Both the position numbers and the translations under genes were made by a program. The notes beneath the pieces were generated by a model. The model did not search any database, had not been told where the DNA came from, and worked only from the letters and a program-made list of their open reading frames with translations. This document shows positions 1-6,529 of a stretch of DNA of 13,912 nt, piece by piece. Source of the stretch: JAMOBE01 sp039908285. GTDB lineage: Bacteria > Pseudomonadota > Alphaproteobacteria > Rhodospirillales > Rhodospirillaceae. Location of the stretch: positions 1 through 13,912 of the forward strand of contig JAMOBE010000097.1 in assembly GCA_039908285.1 (NCBI GenBank), read 5' to 3'. Each line of letters starts with the position of its first letter. Position 1 is the stretch's first letter.

Positions 1-9
1 CAAAGAGCT
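1..9 (-). promoter_or_regulatory. boxA-like rRNA antitermination element (cut by window edge)
   Basis: Read on the minus strand, the window ends with AGCTCTTTG. This matches the core of boxA, the NusB/S10 antitermination site in rRNA leaders (typically TGCTCTTT followed by A or GACA). It lies about 60-70 bases downstream of a rRNA-type promoter on the same strand, where a leader boxA is expected. The rest of the element is outside the window, so this is a partial match read in context. Confidence 0.5.
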
Positions 10-78
10 AAAGACAAAAACTAATCGATCTACCGTTTATTCCCGACCCTCAAGTCCGTCCCCAACCAGGGAGGCCGT

Positions 79-107
79 CTTCTATACCCGCCCCAAAACC
101 ACGTCAA
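79..107 (-). promoter_or_regulatory. Inner rRNA-type promoter (P2), reading leftward
   Basis: On the minus strand a TTGACG -35 box (107-102) is followed after 17 bp by TAGAAG (84-79). Downstream comes a CCTCC...GGTTGG stretch that also follows the outer promoter. A perfect -35/spacer arrangement, GC-rich start region, tandem duplication and a boxA-like site just downstream are typical of alphaproteobacterial rrn operons. No gene inside the window can use it, so its target must lie to the left. Confidence 0.65.
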
Positions 108-187
108 CACCTATTTTTGGGCATCTCGTCTCGTTCGCCCCACCTGATCCCGCCACCGGGACCAGAGGCCAACCGCGGCGGAGGCGT

Positions 188-216
188 CTTCTACCTCCCT
201 CACCACCCCCTGTCAA
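188..216 (-). promoter_or_regulatory. Outer rRNA-type promoter (P1), reading leftward
   Basis: On the minus strand a consensus TTGACA -35 box (216-211) is followed by a 17-bp spacer and TAGAAG (193-188). Its -10 box and the early transcribed bases (ACGCCTCC...GGTTGG) resemble those of the inner promoter 109 bp downstream, so the two look like duplicated promoters of one operon. I infer that they drive an rRNA operon beyond the left edge. Confidence 0.65.
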
Positions 217-229
217 CGCATGAATCGAT

Positions 230-271
230 AAAAATGACGTCGCACCCTTTAAAAATGACGTCGCACCCTTT
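230..271. repeat. Two perfect tandem copies of a 21-bp unit
   Basis: Copies at 230-250 and 251-271 are identical and directly adjacent. Each contains an A tract, the palindrome TGACGTC and CGCACCC. The 21-bp period equals two helical turns, so both copies present the same DNA face. On the minus strand they occupy roughly -49 to -90 relative to the outer rRNA-type promoter. That position suits an UP-like element or activator/repressor sites, but the binding factor is unknown. Confidence 0.8.
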
Positions 272-392
272 CGACGGCGTCCTTGAACCGGATAGTGGTG
301 GTGCTGCAAGACATTCGGTGCCCTCCTGAAGGCGGTTGGGCAGACTCATCTGGAATCACCTTGATTCCACGGCGAATTCCGTCGATGAGCTG

Positions 393-421
393 TTGACATT
401 CCAAAGCCTCTGAAACATCTT
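393..421 (+). promoter_or_regulatory. Possible promoter for the M23 peptidase gene
   Basis: A consensus TTGACA -35 box lies at 393-398. With a 17-bp spacer the -10 would be CATCTT at 416-421, which is a weak match. It points at the peptidase gene and would start transcription near 428, just in front of or inside the GC-rich hairpin. Confidence 0.35.
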
Positions 422-426
422 TACAG

Positions 427-452
427 CCGCCCGCCCAGGGGGGGGCGGTTTT
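427..452 (+). terminator. Terminator-like GC hairpin followed by TTTT, abutting the M23 start
   Basis: CCGCCC at 427-432 pairs with GGGCGG at 443-448 and is followed by TTTT at 449-452. The shape is that of an intrinsic terminator, but it lies only 3 bases before the first ATG of the M23 gene and I see no gene upstream on this strand to terminate. It may be a leader hairpin or attenuator, or may argue for the later GTG start at 477. Confidence 0.4.
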
Positions 453-455
453 GAA

Positions 456-1814
456 ATGGATCAAGGGGGCCTGCTCGTGCGGATTGGTCTGCGCTCGCTG
501 CTGAAATGGTCGGTCATGGGCGGAATGGCAGCCACGTCTGTCCTCGCCTTCGCCATCGTCCTGCTGCCGGCATCACCGCCCGCCGCCCCGTCCGTGGAGC
601 CGGACGCGCCCCGGCTGATCCAGGCCAGCTACCATCCCGACTCCGCGCCGACACACGCTCCGGACGACGACACGCGCCGACGGATTCTGCGGGTACGCAG
701 CGGCGACACCCTGGCCAGCCTGCTCGACCGCGCCGGAGCCGGCCGGACCGAGGCCCACGAGGCCGTGGAGGCCCTGGGCGCGGTGTTCAATCCCCGCGAC
801 CTGAAGCCGGGACACGAGATCACCCTCACCTTCGATTCCGCCGCCGACGGCGGGAAGACCCTGACGAACGTGGCCCTGGATCCGGCTCCCGGCCGGCACG
901 TCGAGGCCAGCCGCGACGGCGACGACGGCTTCTCCGCCTCCGATGTCCATGAGCCGGTACACAAGAAACTCGTCCGCGGCGAGGCCACCATCTCCACCAG
1001 CCTGTACGAGGCCGCCGTATCCGCCGGGGTTCCGGTCAACCTGCTGGTCGAGGTGGTGCGGGCGTTCTCCTACGACGTGGACTTCCAGCGGGACATCCAG
1101 CCGGGCGACTCCTTCGAGATCATGTTCGAGCGATTCGTCACCGACAAGGGCAAGACGATTCGCGAGGGCGAGGTCACCTTCGCCGCCCTCACCCTGAGCG
1201 GCGACCGCCGGGCCATCTACCACCACACCGACGCCGACGGGCTTTCCGACTATTACGACGGCCGCGGCCAGAGCGTGCGCAAGGCACTGCTGAAGACCCC
1301 CATCGACGGCGCGCGGCTGTCGTCAGGGTATGGCATGCGGACGCACCCGATCCTGGGCTATACCCGCATGCACCGAGGCGTGGACTTCGCCGCCGTCACC
1401 GGCACGCCGGTGTTCGCCGCCGGCGACGGCGTCATCGACAAGGCCGAGTTCAGCAGCAGCTTCGGCAATTATCTGCGCCTGCGCCATACCGGCACCTATT
1501 CCACCGGCTACGCCCACCTCAATCGATTCGCCAAGGGCATGCGCGCCGGAACCACGGTCCGCCAGGGCCAGGTGATCGGCTATGTCGGCACCACCGGCGC
1601 CTCCACCGGCCCCCACCTGCACTACGAGGTTCTGGTGGGTGGTGACCGCACCAACCCCCTCAACGTGAAATTCCCCTCGGGCCACACCCTGGCCGGAGCG
1701 GAACTGAAGCGCTTCACCGTCGCCCGCAACGCCGCCGACGCCCAGTTCGGCAAGGTGCCACTGGTCACCAGGGTAGCCCGGCACGACACCGGGGAAACCG
1801 CCGCCAGCAATTGA
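456..1814 (+). CDS. M23 family murein endopeptidase, membrane anchored
   Basis: Predicted zinc endopeptidase that cuts peptide cross-links in peptidoglycan on the periplasmic side. Numbered from the ATG at 456 (452 aa), a hydrophobic segment at about residues 18-40 is a signal anchor. A LysM/OapA-like domain follows at about 77-126. The C-terminal peptidase M23 (LytM) domain spans about 280-405. The metal and catalytic residues are all visible: H306 and D310 in HRGVD, H354 in YAHL, and H387 and H389 in PHLHYE, so it should be active. The length and order resemble the MepM class. The start is uncertain: a GTG at 477 has a better ribosome site (AAGGGGG at 463-469, 7-base spacing) and would avoid the hairpin that abuts the ATG, giving 445 aa with the anchor intact. 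It stands alone and ends 9 bp from a convergent gene. Confidence 0.9.
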   Translation: MDQGGLLVRIGLRSLLKWSVMGGMAATSVLAFAIVLLPASPPAAPSVEPDAPRLIQASYHPDSAPTHAPDDDTRRRILRVRSGDTLASLLDRAGAGRTEAHEAVEALGAVFNPRDLKPGHEITLTFDSAADGGKTLTNVALDPAPGRHVEASRDGDDGFSASDVHEPVHKKLVRGEATISTSLYEAAVSAGVPVNLLVEVVRAFSYDVDFQRDIQPGDSFEIMFERFVTDKGKTIREGEVTFAALTLSGDRRAIYHHTDADGLSDYYDGRGQSVRKALLKTPIDGARLSSGYGMRTHPILGYTRMHRGVDFAAVTGTPVFAAGDGVIDKAEFSSSFGNYLRLRHTGTYSTGYAHLNRFAKGMRAGTTVRQGQVIGYVGTTGASTGPHLHYEVLVGGDRTNPLNVKFPSGHTLAGAELKRFTVARNAADAQFGKVPLVTRVARHDTGETAASN

Positions 1815-1823
1815 TACCGCATC

Positions 1824-2351
1824 TCATCTCGGGTGGTTGGCGTTGGTCAGTTTCCGGCTGTCGATCCAGTCGATCAGGGCGTGCTTGTCGATGATGCCTT
1901 CGACTAGGCGACGCTCGCCGTGGGCGTCGAACAGATGGGTGCGCGGGAGTTCGCCCCCCCACGAACGGTCCACGTCGGCGTAGAGCCGCTCGATGAAGGC
2001 ATCGGCGAACATCCAGGACTCGGCCGCCTGCAGCTTGTGGCGCTCGATCAGGCGCTGAAGACGCGGAAGGTCGTCGGGCCGGTCGGTGGACACCAGGACC
2101 AGGGCGATATCGGGACGCTCCTCGATCAGTTCGCGCCAGAGCCGCAGATTGACCAGACAGGGCACGCAGTCGGTGGACCAGAAGGCGACGATGAAGGGTG
2201 ATCCCGCGTGGGCGGCAACGATGCCCGCCAGGCTGCCGCGCACGAACGGCTTCGGCTCATGGGCCGCGACCGGGGCCGCGACCGCGGACGACAGCAGCAT
2301 GGCCACCGCCAGAACCACGGTCAGAACCCTGAGCTTCACCCCCCGGCCCAT
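1824..2351 (-). CDS. Exported thioredoxin-like (TlpA-type) protein
   Basis: A 175-aa protein with a hydrophobic signal peptide at about residues 8-30 ending in an AxA-like site, then a thioredoxin-fold domain. It has a redox motif C62-V-P-C65 inside FWSTDCVPC and a likely cis-proline in ELPRT (P136), so it probably exchanges disulfides or electrons in the periplasm. Members of the TlpA/ResA group often serve cytochrome or copper-site assembly; which role applies here is not visible. I chose the ATG at 2351, which lies 11 bp after the stop of the Asp-box gene and has AGGGGA at a suitable distance. The open frame extends further upstream, but that part lies over the preceding gene and has the composition of out-of-frame translation. 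The two genes are most likely one operon. It converges with the M23 gene. Confidence 0.82.
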   Translation of the reverse strand: MGRGVKLRVLTVVLAVAMLLSSAVAAPVAAHEPKPFVRGSLAGIVAAHAGSPFIVAFWSTDCVPCLVNLRLWRELIEERPDIALVLVSTDRPDDLPRLQRLIERHKLQAAESWMFADAFIERLYADVDRSWGGELPRTHLFDAHGERRLVEGIIDKHALIDWIDSRKLTNANHPR

Positions 2352-2362
2352 GCCCGAGTCCC

Positions 2363-3616
2363 CTATGGCTGGTCCACCGGCAGCAACCGGTATCCCTCGG
2401 CGGCGGTGAGCCACGACAGGAATACCCGCTGCCCGTCGGTGAGCAGTTGCGGATGATCGGAGGCTCCATTGGTTTCGGCGAGCCGCTTCGGCGTGCTCCA
2501 GGTGCGGGCGCCATCGCTCGAGGTCATGCTTCGTATCTCGACGTGATCCCCGAGAAGCTCCTTCCACGCCACGACCACCGAGTCTCCCCGGCTCACCACC
2601 TGGGGATGGGAGGTGGGGGTGTCCGGACCGCCGAGGCGCAGCGGCGCCGAGAAGGTCCGGCCGCCGTCGGTGGTGCGGGCGTGGTACACGCCTCGACGCG
2701 CCTTGACGCCGGTGAACCACACCGCGTCATAGACTCCACTCGCCGCCACGGACAGGGCGGGACCGTGGTGTGGGCAGGAGTCGACCGCCCAGTTGTCCTC
2801 GCTGACCCGGTGGACCGGACCAGCGGCGCCGTCGCGCCCGATCGTGGCCAGCGCATGGTCGCGGATGTTGCGGCCGAAGATGTTGCGCCACATCACCACC
2901 GACTGACCATCGTCTCCCAGAGCCAGACCGAGGCGACAGCACTCGCAGGTACGATCCAGAAGCCTGGTGTTGGGGGAGAACGTCCGTCCACCGTCCGTCG
3001 ACAGGGCGTAGTAGACGGCGGCTCCACTCCTGGCCCCTTCGAACCAGGCCGCCGCCGCGTCGCGCTTGTCGAGCCAGGCGGCGACGACACGGCCGTCGGC
3101 ACTGGCGGTCAGCGCCGCGAAGCGCTGGCTGACCGGGTTGGCCTCGTCGCTGAGCCGGACCGGCATCGTGAAGGTGCGGCCGTCATCCTCCGAGCGGCTG
3201 AACATCAACGTCCCGGACGTGGACGTCTCGCCGCGCACGACGTAGGAGACGAGAATGCGACCGGGTCCCGCCTCCACCACTCTGGGGCGCCCCTCGCCGC
3301 TGTCATCGATGGATGCGGCCTCCGCGTTGACCCTGGTGGGCGGAAGGGTGACGGCTCCCCGCTCGTCGGCGCGGGCGACGTAGAGATGGCCCCGTTGCGC
3401 CCAGGCCAGGACCGGCCGCCCGTCCGGTCCGAAAGCCGCCGCGACCGTGTTGGCGCAACGCGGTGCCGGAACGGCGGCAGCGGGGCAGGTTCCCACCGTG
3501 CCCCCCCTTCCCTTGTGGGACTCATGCTCTCCACGGTTGTCATCGGCCAGGGCCATCGGCGCGCACCACACCAGCCCAGCCATCACTGCCATAACGTGAA
3601 TATGTCGCATTGCCAT
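2363..3616 (-). CDS. Exported Asp-box (sialidase-like beta-propeller) protein
   Basis: A 417-aa protein with a signal peptide at about residues 1-25. Four Asp-box (BNR) motifs of the SxDxGxTF/W type lie at about 140-149, 205-213, 314-322 and 365-373, indicating a six-bladed sialidase-type propeller. I do not recognise the sialidase arginine triad clearly, so glycosidase activity is doubtful. Unusual features are CECC at 224-227 and SCPHHGP at 280-286, plus C44 and C54 near the mature N-terminus. The cysteine/histidine clusters could bind metal or form disulfides. The ATG at 3616 is chosen because AAGGGG lies 10 bases upstream and a strong promoter places the transcript start about 20 bases before it; ATG 3610 is a possible alternative. 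The thioredoxin-like gene follows after 11 bp, so a redox partner for the cysteines is plausible. Confidence 0.8.
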   Translation of the reverse strand: MAMRHIHVMAVMAGLVWCAPMALADDNRGEHESHKGRGGTVGTCPAAAVPAPRCANTVAAAFGPDGRPVLAWAQRGHLYVARADERGAVTLPPTRVNAEAASIDDSGEGRPRVVEAGPGRILVSYVVRGETSTSGTLMFSRSEDDGRTFTMPVRLSDEANPVSQRFAALTASADGRVVAAWLDKRDAAAAWFEGARSGAAVYYALSTDGGRTFSPNTRLLDRTCECCRLGLALGDDGQSVVMWRNIFGRNIRDHALATIGRDGAAGPVHRVSEDNWAVDSCPHHGPALSVAASGVYDAVWFTGVKARRGVYHARTTDGGRTFSAPLRLGGPDTPTSHPQVVSRGDSVVVAWKELLGDHVEIRSMTSSDGARTWSTPKRLAETNGASDHPQLLTDGQRVFLSWLTAAEGYRLLPVDQP

Positions 3617-3643
3617 GCCGCATTCGCCCCTTGTGCGTGCACA

Positions 3644-3672
3644 ACTATATCCAACGTCATGACCCATGCCAA
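3644..3672 (-). promoter_or_regulatory. Promoter of the Asp-box / thioredoxin operon
   Basis: On the minus strand TTGGCA (3672-3667) and TATAGT (3649-3644) are separated by exactly 17 bp, close to the sigma-70 consensus. Transcription would begin near 3637, leaving a leader of about 20 bases with AAGGGG before the ATG at 3616. Confidence 0.65.
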
Positions 3673-3673
3673 C

Positions 3674-3702
3674 CTGTTCATTTGGTCTCAGGACCTGATA
3701 AT
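3674..3702 (+). promoter_or_regulatory. Possible thrC promoter
   Basis: GATAAT at 3697-3702 is a good -10 box, but the -35 position 17 bp upstream (CTGTTC, 3674-3679) is only a partial match. A short inverted repeat GGTC-TCAG-GACC lies at 3684-3695 in the spacer and could be an operator. The region overlaps the upstream part of the divergent promoter. Confidence 0.35.
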
Positions 3703-3795
3703 GAGAATTGCTGGTCGCGGAGCAGCGTGATTGTCGCGGCCGGCATGCCCGGTGTAGTGTGGCGGCGCATTGGCAGGCCAGGCAGGAGCACGGCA

Positions 3796-5193
3796 GTGAA
3801 ATACGTCAGCACACGCGGGGAGGCCCCGACCCTTTCGTTCGACGCCGTCCTGCTGGCCGGGCTGGCGCGCGATGGCGGGTTGTACGTGCCCGAGACCTGG
3901 CCGGTGTTCGAGAATGAGGAAATCCGCGCCCTGCGTGGCCTGACCTACCCCGAGCTGGCGGTGCAGGTGATGCTGCCCTTCGTCGGGGCCGCGGTCACCG
4001 AGTCCGAGCTGGCCGATATCGCCGCCGCCGCCTATGCCGGCTTCGGCCATCGGGCGGTGGCGCCGTTGAAGCAGATCGGCCTCAACGAGTGGGTGATGGA
4101 GCTGTTCCACGGCCCGACGCTGGCGTTCAAGGACTACGCCATGCAGTTCCTGGGGCGTATCTTCGATCACGTGCTGAGCCAGCGGGGCGAGCGGGTGGTG
4201 ATCGTCGGCGCCACCTCGGGCGACACCGGCTCGGCTGCCATCGAGGCCTTTCGTGACCGCGAGGCGGTGGACATCTTCATCCTCCACCCCCGCGGCCGGG
4301 TATCGGAGGTGCAGCGGCGCCAGATGACCACCGTGCTGTCGGCCAACGTCCACAACATCGCCGTCGAGGGGACCTTCGACGACTGCCAGGACCTGGTGAA
4401 GGCGATGTTCAACGATCGCGCCTTCCGCGACGAAATGCGGCTGTCGGCGGTCAACTCCATCAACTGGGCCCGGATCATGGCCCAGGTGGTGTACTATTTC
4501 TGGGCGGGGCTTTCCCTCGGCGCGCCGGAGCGGCCGATCGCCTTTTCGGTGCCGACGGGCAACTTCGGCAATGTGTTCGCCGGCTACGTGGCCCGGGCCA
4601 TGGGCCTGCCCATCGATCGCTTCGTCATCGGTTCGAACAGCAACGACATCCTCACCCGCTTTTTTGAAAGCGGCGACATGACGATGCAGCCGGTCGTCCC
4701 CACCTTGAGTCCCAGCATGGACATCCAGGTATCCTCCAACTTCGAGCGGTTGCTGTTCGACATGTACGACCGCGACGGCGCCGAGGTGGCGCGGCTGATG
4801 GCCCGGTTCCGGCAGGGCGGCTCGTTCTCCATCGACAACGACCTGCTGCAGGAGGCCCGCGAGCTGTTCCGGGGCTTCGCCAGCGACGATGCCGAAACGA
4901 AACAGACCATCGCCCGGATCTACGCCGAGACCGGCGAGCTTCTCGACCCGCACACGGCGGTCGGTGTCGCCGCGGCGCGGGCCGGCTCGCTCGAGTCGGA
5001 CATCCCGGTGGTGGTGCTGGCGACCGCCCACCCCGCCAAGTTCCCGACGGCGGTGGAAGAGGCGACCGGCATTCGTCCCGCCCTGCCGCCGCGTCTTGCC
5101 GACCTTGCTACCCGCGAGGAGCGCTGCACGATCCTGGCGAACGATCTCGCGGCCGTGGAGGCCCACGTCCGCGCCCATGTTTCCGGGAGATGA
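3796..5193 (+). CDS. thrC: Threonine synthase
   Basis: PLP enzyme that converts O-phospho-L-homoserine to L-threonine and phosphate, the last step of threonine synthesis, in the cytoplasm. The 465-aa product has the family's usual length. The N-terminal YVSTRG motif is typical. The PLP lysine is K112 in GPTLAFKDYAMQF, followed by the GATSGDTGSAA phosphate-binding loop and the VPTGNFGNVFAGY motif. I chose the GTG at 3796 because AGGAG lies 7 bases upstream (3784-3788) and the protein then begins at the conserved MKYVSTRG. The frame stays open upstream to 3610, but that part has no family similarity and covers the divergent promoter region. The M16 peptidase gene begins 7 bp after the stop, so the two are probably co-transcribed, an order common in alphaproteobacteria. 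Confidence 0.95.
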   Translation: MKYVSTRGEAPTLSFDAVLLAGLARDGGLYVPETWPVFENEEIRALRGLTYPELAVQVMLPFVGAAVTESELADIAAAAYAGFGHRAVAPLKQIGLNEWVMELFHGPTLAFKDYAMQFLGRIFDHVLSQRGERVVIVGATSGDTGSAAIEAFRDREAVDIFILHPRGRVSEVQRRQMTTVLSANVHNIAVEGTFDDCQDLVKAMFNDRAFRDEMRLSAVNSINWARIMAQVVYYFWAGLSLGAPERPIAFSVPTGNFGNVFAGYVARAMGLPIDRFVIGSNSNDILTRFFESGDMTMQPVVPTLSPSMDIQVSSNFERLLFDMYDRDGAEVARLMARFRQGGSFSIDNDLLQEARELFRGFASDDAETKQTIARIYAETGELLDPHTAVGVAAARAGSLESDIPVVVLATAHPAKFPTAVEEATGIRPALPPRLADLATREERCTILANDLAAVEAHVRAHVSGR

Positions 5194-5200
5194 CCGCCCC

Positions 5201-6457
5201 ATGACCATCAGGACCACCACCCTGCCGAACGGCCTGCGAATCGCCACCGACGTCATGGACACGGTGGAGACGGTGTCGCTCGGCGTGTGGGTGGACGTGG
5301 GCGCCCGCCACGAGCCCGCGCACGTCAACGGCATTTCCCACCTTCTGGAGCACATGGCCTTCAAGGGCACCGAGCGGCGGTCGGCGCAGGACATCGCCGT
5401 CGAGATCGAGAACGTGGGCGGCCACCTCAACGCCTACACCTCGCGCGAGCACACCGCCTACTTCGCCAAGGTGCTGAAGGAGGATGCGCCGCTTGCCCTC
5501 GATATCATCTCCGACATCCTCCAGCACTCGGTGTTCGATCCCGACGAACTGGTCCGCGAGCAGGCGGTGGTGGTGCAGGAGATCCACCAGGCCACCGACA
5601 CCCCCGACGACATCATCTTCGATCACTTCCAGTCTGCGGCCTATCCGGGTCAGCCGCTGGGACGGCCGGTGCTGGGCACCGCCGAGGTGGTCCGCTCGGT
5701 GACCCGCGACGTCATCGCCGCCTACATGCGGGACTGCTATTCCGCCCCGCGCATGGTGCTGACGGCGGCGGGGGCGGTGGACCACGACTGGCTCGCCGAC
5801 AGTGCCGCGCGGATCTTCGAGGGACTGCCCACGATGGGCGCCGTGACCGACGAGCCGGCCCGCTACCTCGGCGGCGACTTTCGCGAGGTCCGCGACCTCG
5901 AACAGATACAGCTGGTACTGGGATTCGACGGCATCGCCTATGACGATCCCGGCTTCTACGCCTCGTCGGTGCTGTCGGCCCTGCTGGGCGGCGGCATGTC
6001 GTCGCGGCTGTTCCAGGAAATCCGCGAGAAGCGGGGACTCGTGTATTCCATCTATTCCTTCGCGTCCTCGTACCTGGACGGTGGACTGTTCGCGGTCTAC
6101 GCCGGCACCGGCGAGGACGACGTCGAGGAACTGATCCCGGTGATGTGCGAGGAAATCGCCAAGGTCACCCAGGGCGTGGGAGAGGACGAGATCCTGCGCG
6201 CCCGCGCCCAGATCAAGTCGAGCATCCTGATGTCCCTGGAAAGCACCTCGTCGCGGTGCGAGCAGCTTGCCCGCCAGCTTCTGGTGTTCGGCCGGCCGAT
6301 TCCCTATCAGGAGTCCGTGGCCCAGGTGGAGGCGGTGGACGCGGCGGCAGTGCAGGCCCTGGCGCGCCGTATCCTGGCCAGCCGCCCGACCTTCGCCGCC
6401 CTGGGGCCGGTGGACCGCATCGAATCGTTCGATCGGATAACGGCCCGGCTCGCGTAG
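5201..6457 (+). CDS. M16 family zinc peptidase (processing-peptidase-like)
   Basis: A 418-aa inverse zincin of the pitrilysin family, related to the beta subunit of mitochondrial processing peptidase. The HxxEH motif is H47-L-L-E50-H51, and the third zinc ligand fits E127, 76 residues after H51 as the family requires. The N-terminal catalytic domain occupies about residues 1-215. The C-terminal M16_C domain carries the glycine-rich substrate loop GGGMSSRLFQEIREKRGL. No signal peptide is visible, so it is likely cytoplasmic and may degrade small peptides; the true substrate is unknown. The ATG at 5201 lies 7 bp after the thrC stop with GGGAGA upstream at the end of thrC, consistent with translational coupling. 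It converges with the SUMF1-domain gene across a strong hairpin. Confidence 0.92.
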   Translation: MTIRTTTLPNGLRIATDVMDTVETVSLGVWVDVGARHEPAHVNGISHLLEHMAFKGTERRSAQDIAVEIENVGGHLNAYTSREHTAYFAKVLKEDAPLALDIISDILQHSVFDPDELVREQAVVVQEIHQATDTPDDIIFDHFQSAAYPGQPLGRPVLGTAEVVRSVTRDVIAAYMRDCYSAPRMVLTAAGAVDHDWLADSAARIFEGLPTMGAVTDEPARYLGGDFREVRDLEQIQLVLGFDGIAYDDPGFYASSVLSALLGGGMSSRLFQEIREKRGLVYSIYSFASSYLDGGLFAVYAGTGEDDVEELIPVMCEEIAKVTQGVGEDEILRARAQIKSSILMSLESTSSRCEQLARQLLVFGRPIPYQESVAQVEAVDAAAVQALARRILASRPTFAALGPVDRIESFDRITARLA

Positions 6458-6482
6458 GGCAATCGGGTGAACCGATCAAAAG

Positions 6483-6512
6483 CCCTCTCCCCCCCCTTCC
6501 GGGGGGAGAGGG
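6483..6512. terminator. 12-bp perfect hairpin between convergent genes
   Basis: CCCTCTCCCCCC (6483-6494) is fully complementary to GGGGGGAGAGGG (6501-6512) across a 6-base loop. On the minus strand the stem is followed by CTTTTGATC, so it can terminate the SUMF1-domain gene; on the plus strand there is no T run. Very similar CCCTCTCCCC palindromes are scattered as REP-like repeats in many proteobacterial genomes, so it could also be a dispersed repeat. Confidence 0.6.
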
Positions 6513-6529
6513 AGTGAAGATGGCGGGTG

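Larger units (their letters stand above)
1..455. other. Non-coding region between rRNA-type promoters and the M23 gene
   Basis: I see no convincing protein gene in this 455-base stretch. The open frames present are low-complexity and have no recognisable domain or ribosome site. The stretch holds the leftward rRNA-type promoters, the tandem 21-bp repeat, a possible rightward promoter near 393 and a hairpin at 427-452. Confidence 0.6.

Noticed and set aside
230..271. CRISPR array
   Set aside because: There are only two copies, directly adjacent with no spacer between, and no cas genes are in the window.
2352..2720. N-terminal extension of the thioredoxin-like frame
   Set aside because: It lies over the end of the Asp-box gene in another frame and is arginine-rich without similarity. 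The signal peptide begins only after ATG 2351.
2447..3730. 427-codon open frame antisense to the Asp-box gene
   Set aside because: The minus-strand gene has a signal peptide, four Asp boxes and a good promoter; the antisense frame has none of these.
3688..5430. 580-codon open frame antisense to thrC and the M16 gene
   Set aside because: It mirrors two genes with clear catalytic motifs, is rich in H/R/G/V as expected from antisense of GC-rich codons, and has no recognisable domain.
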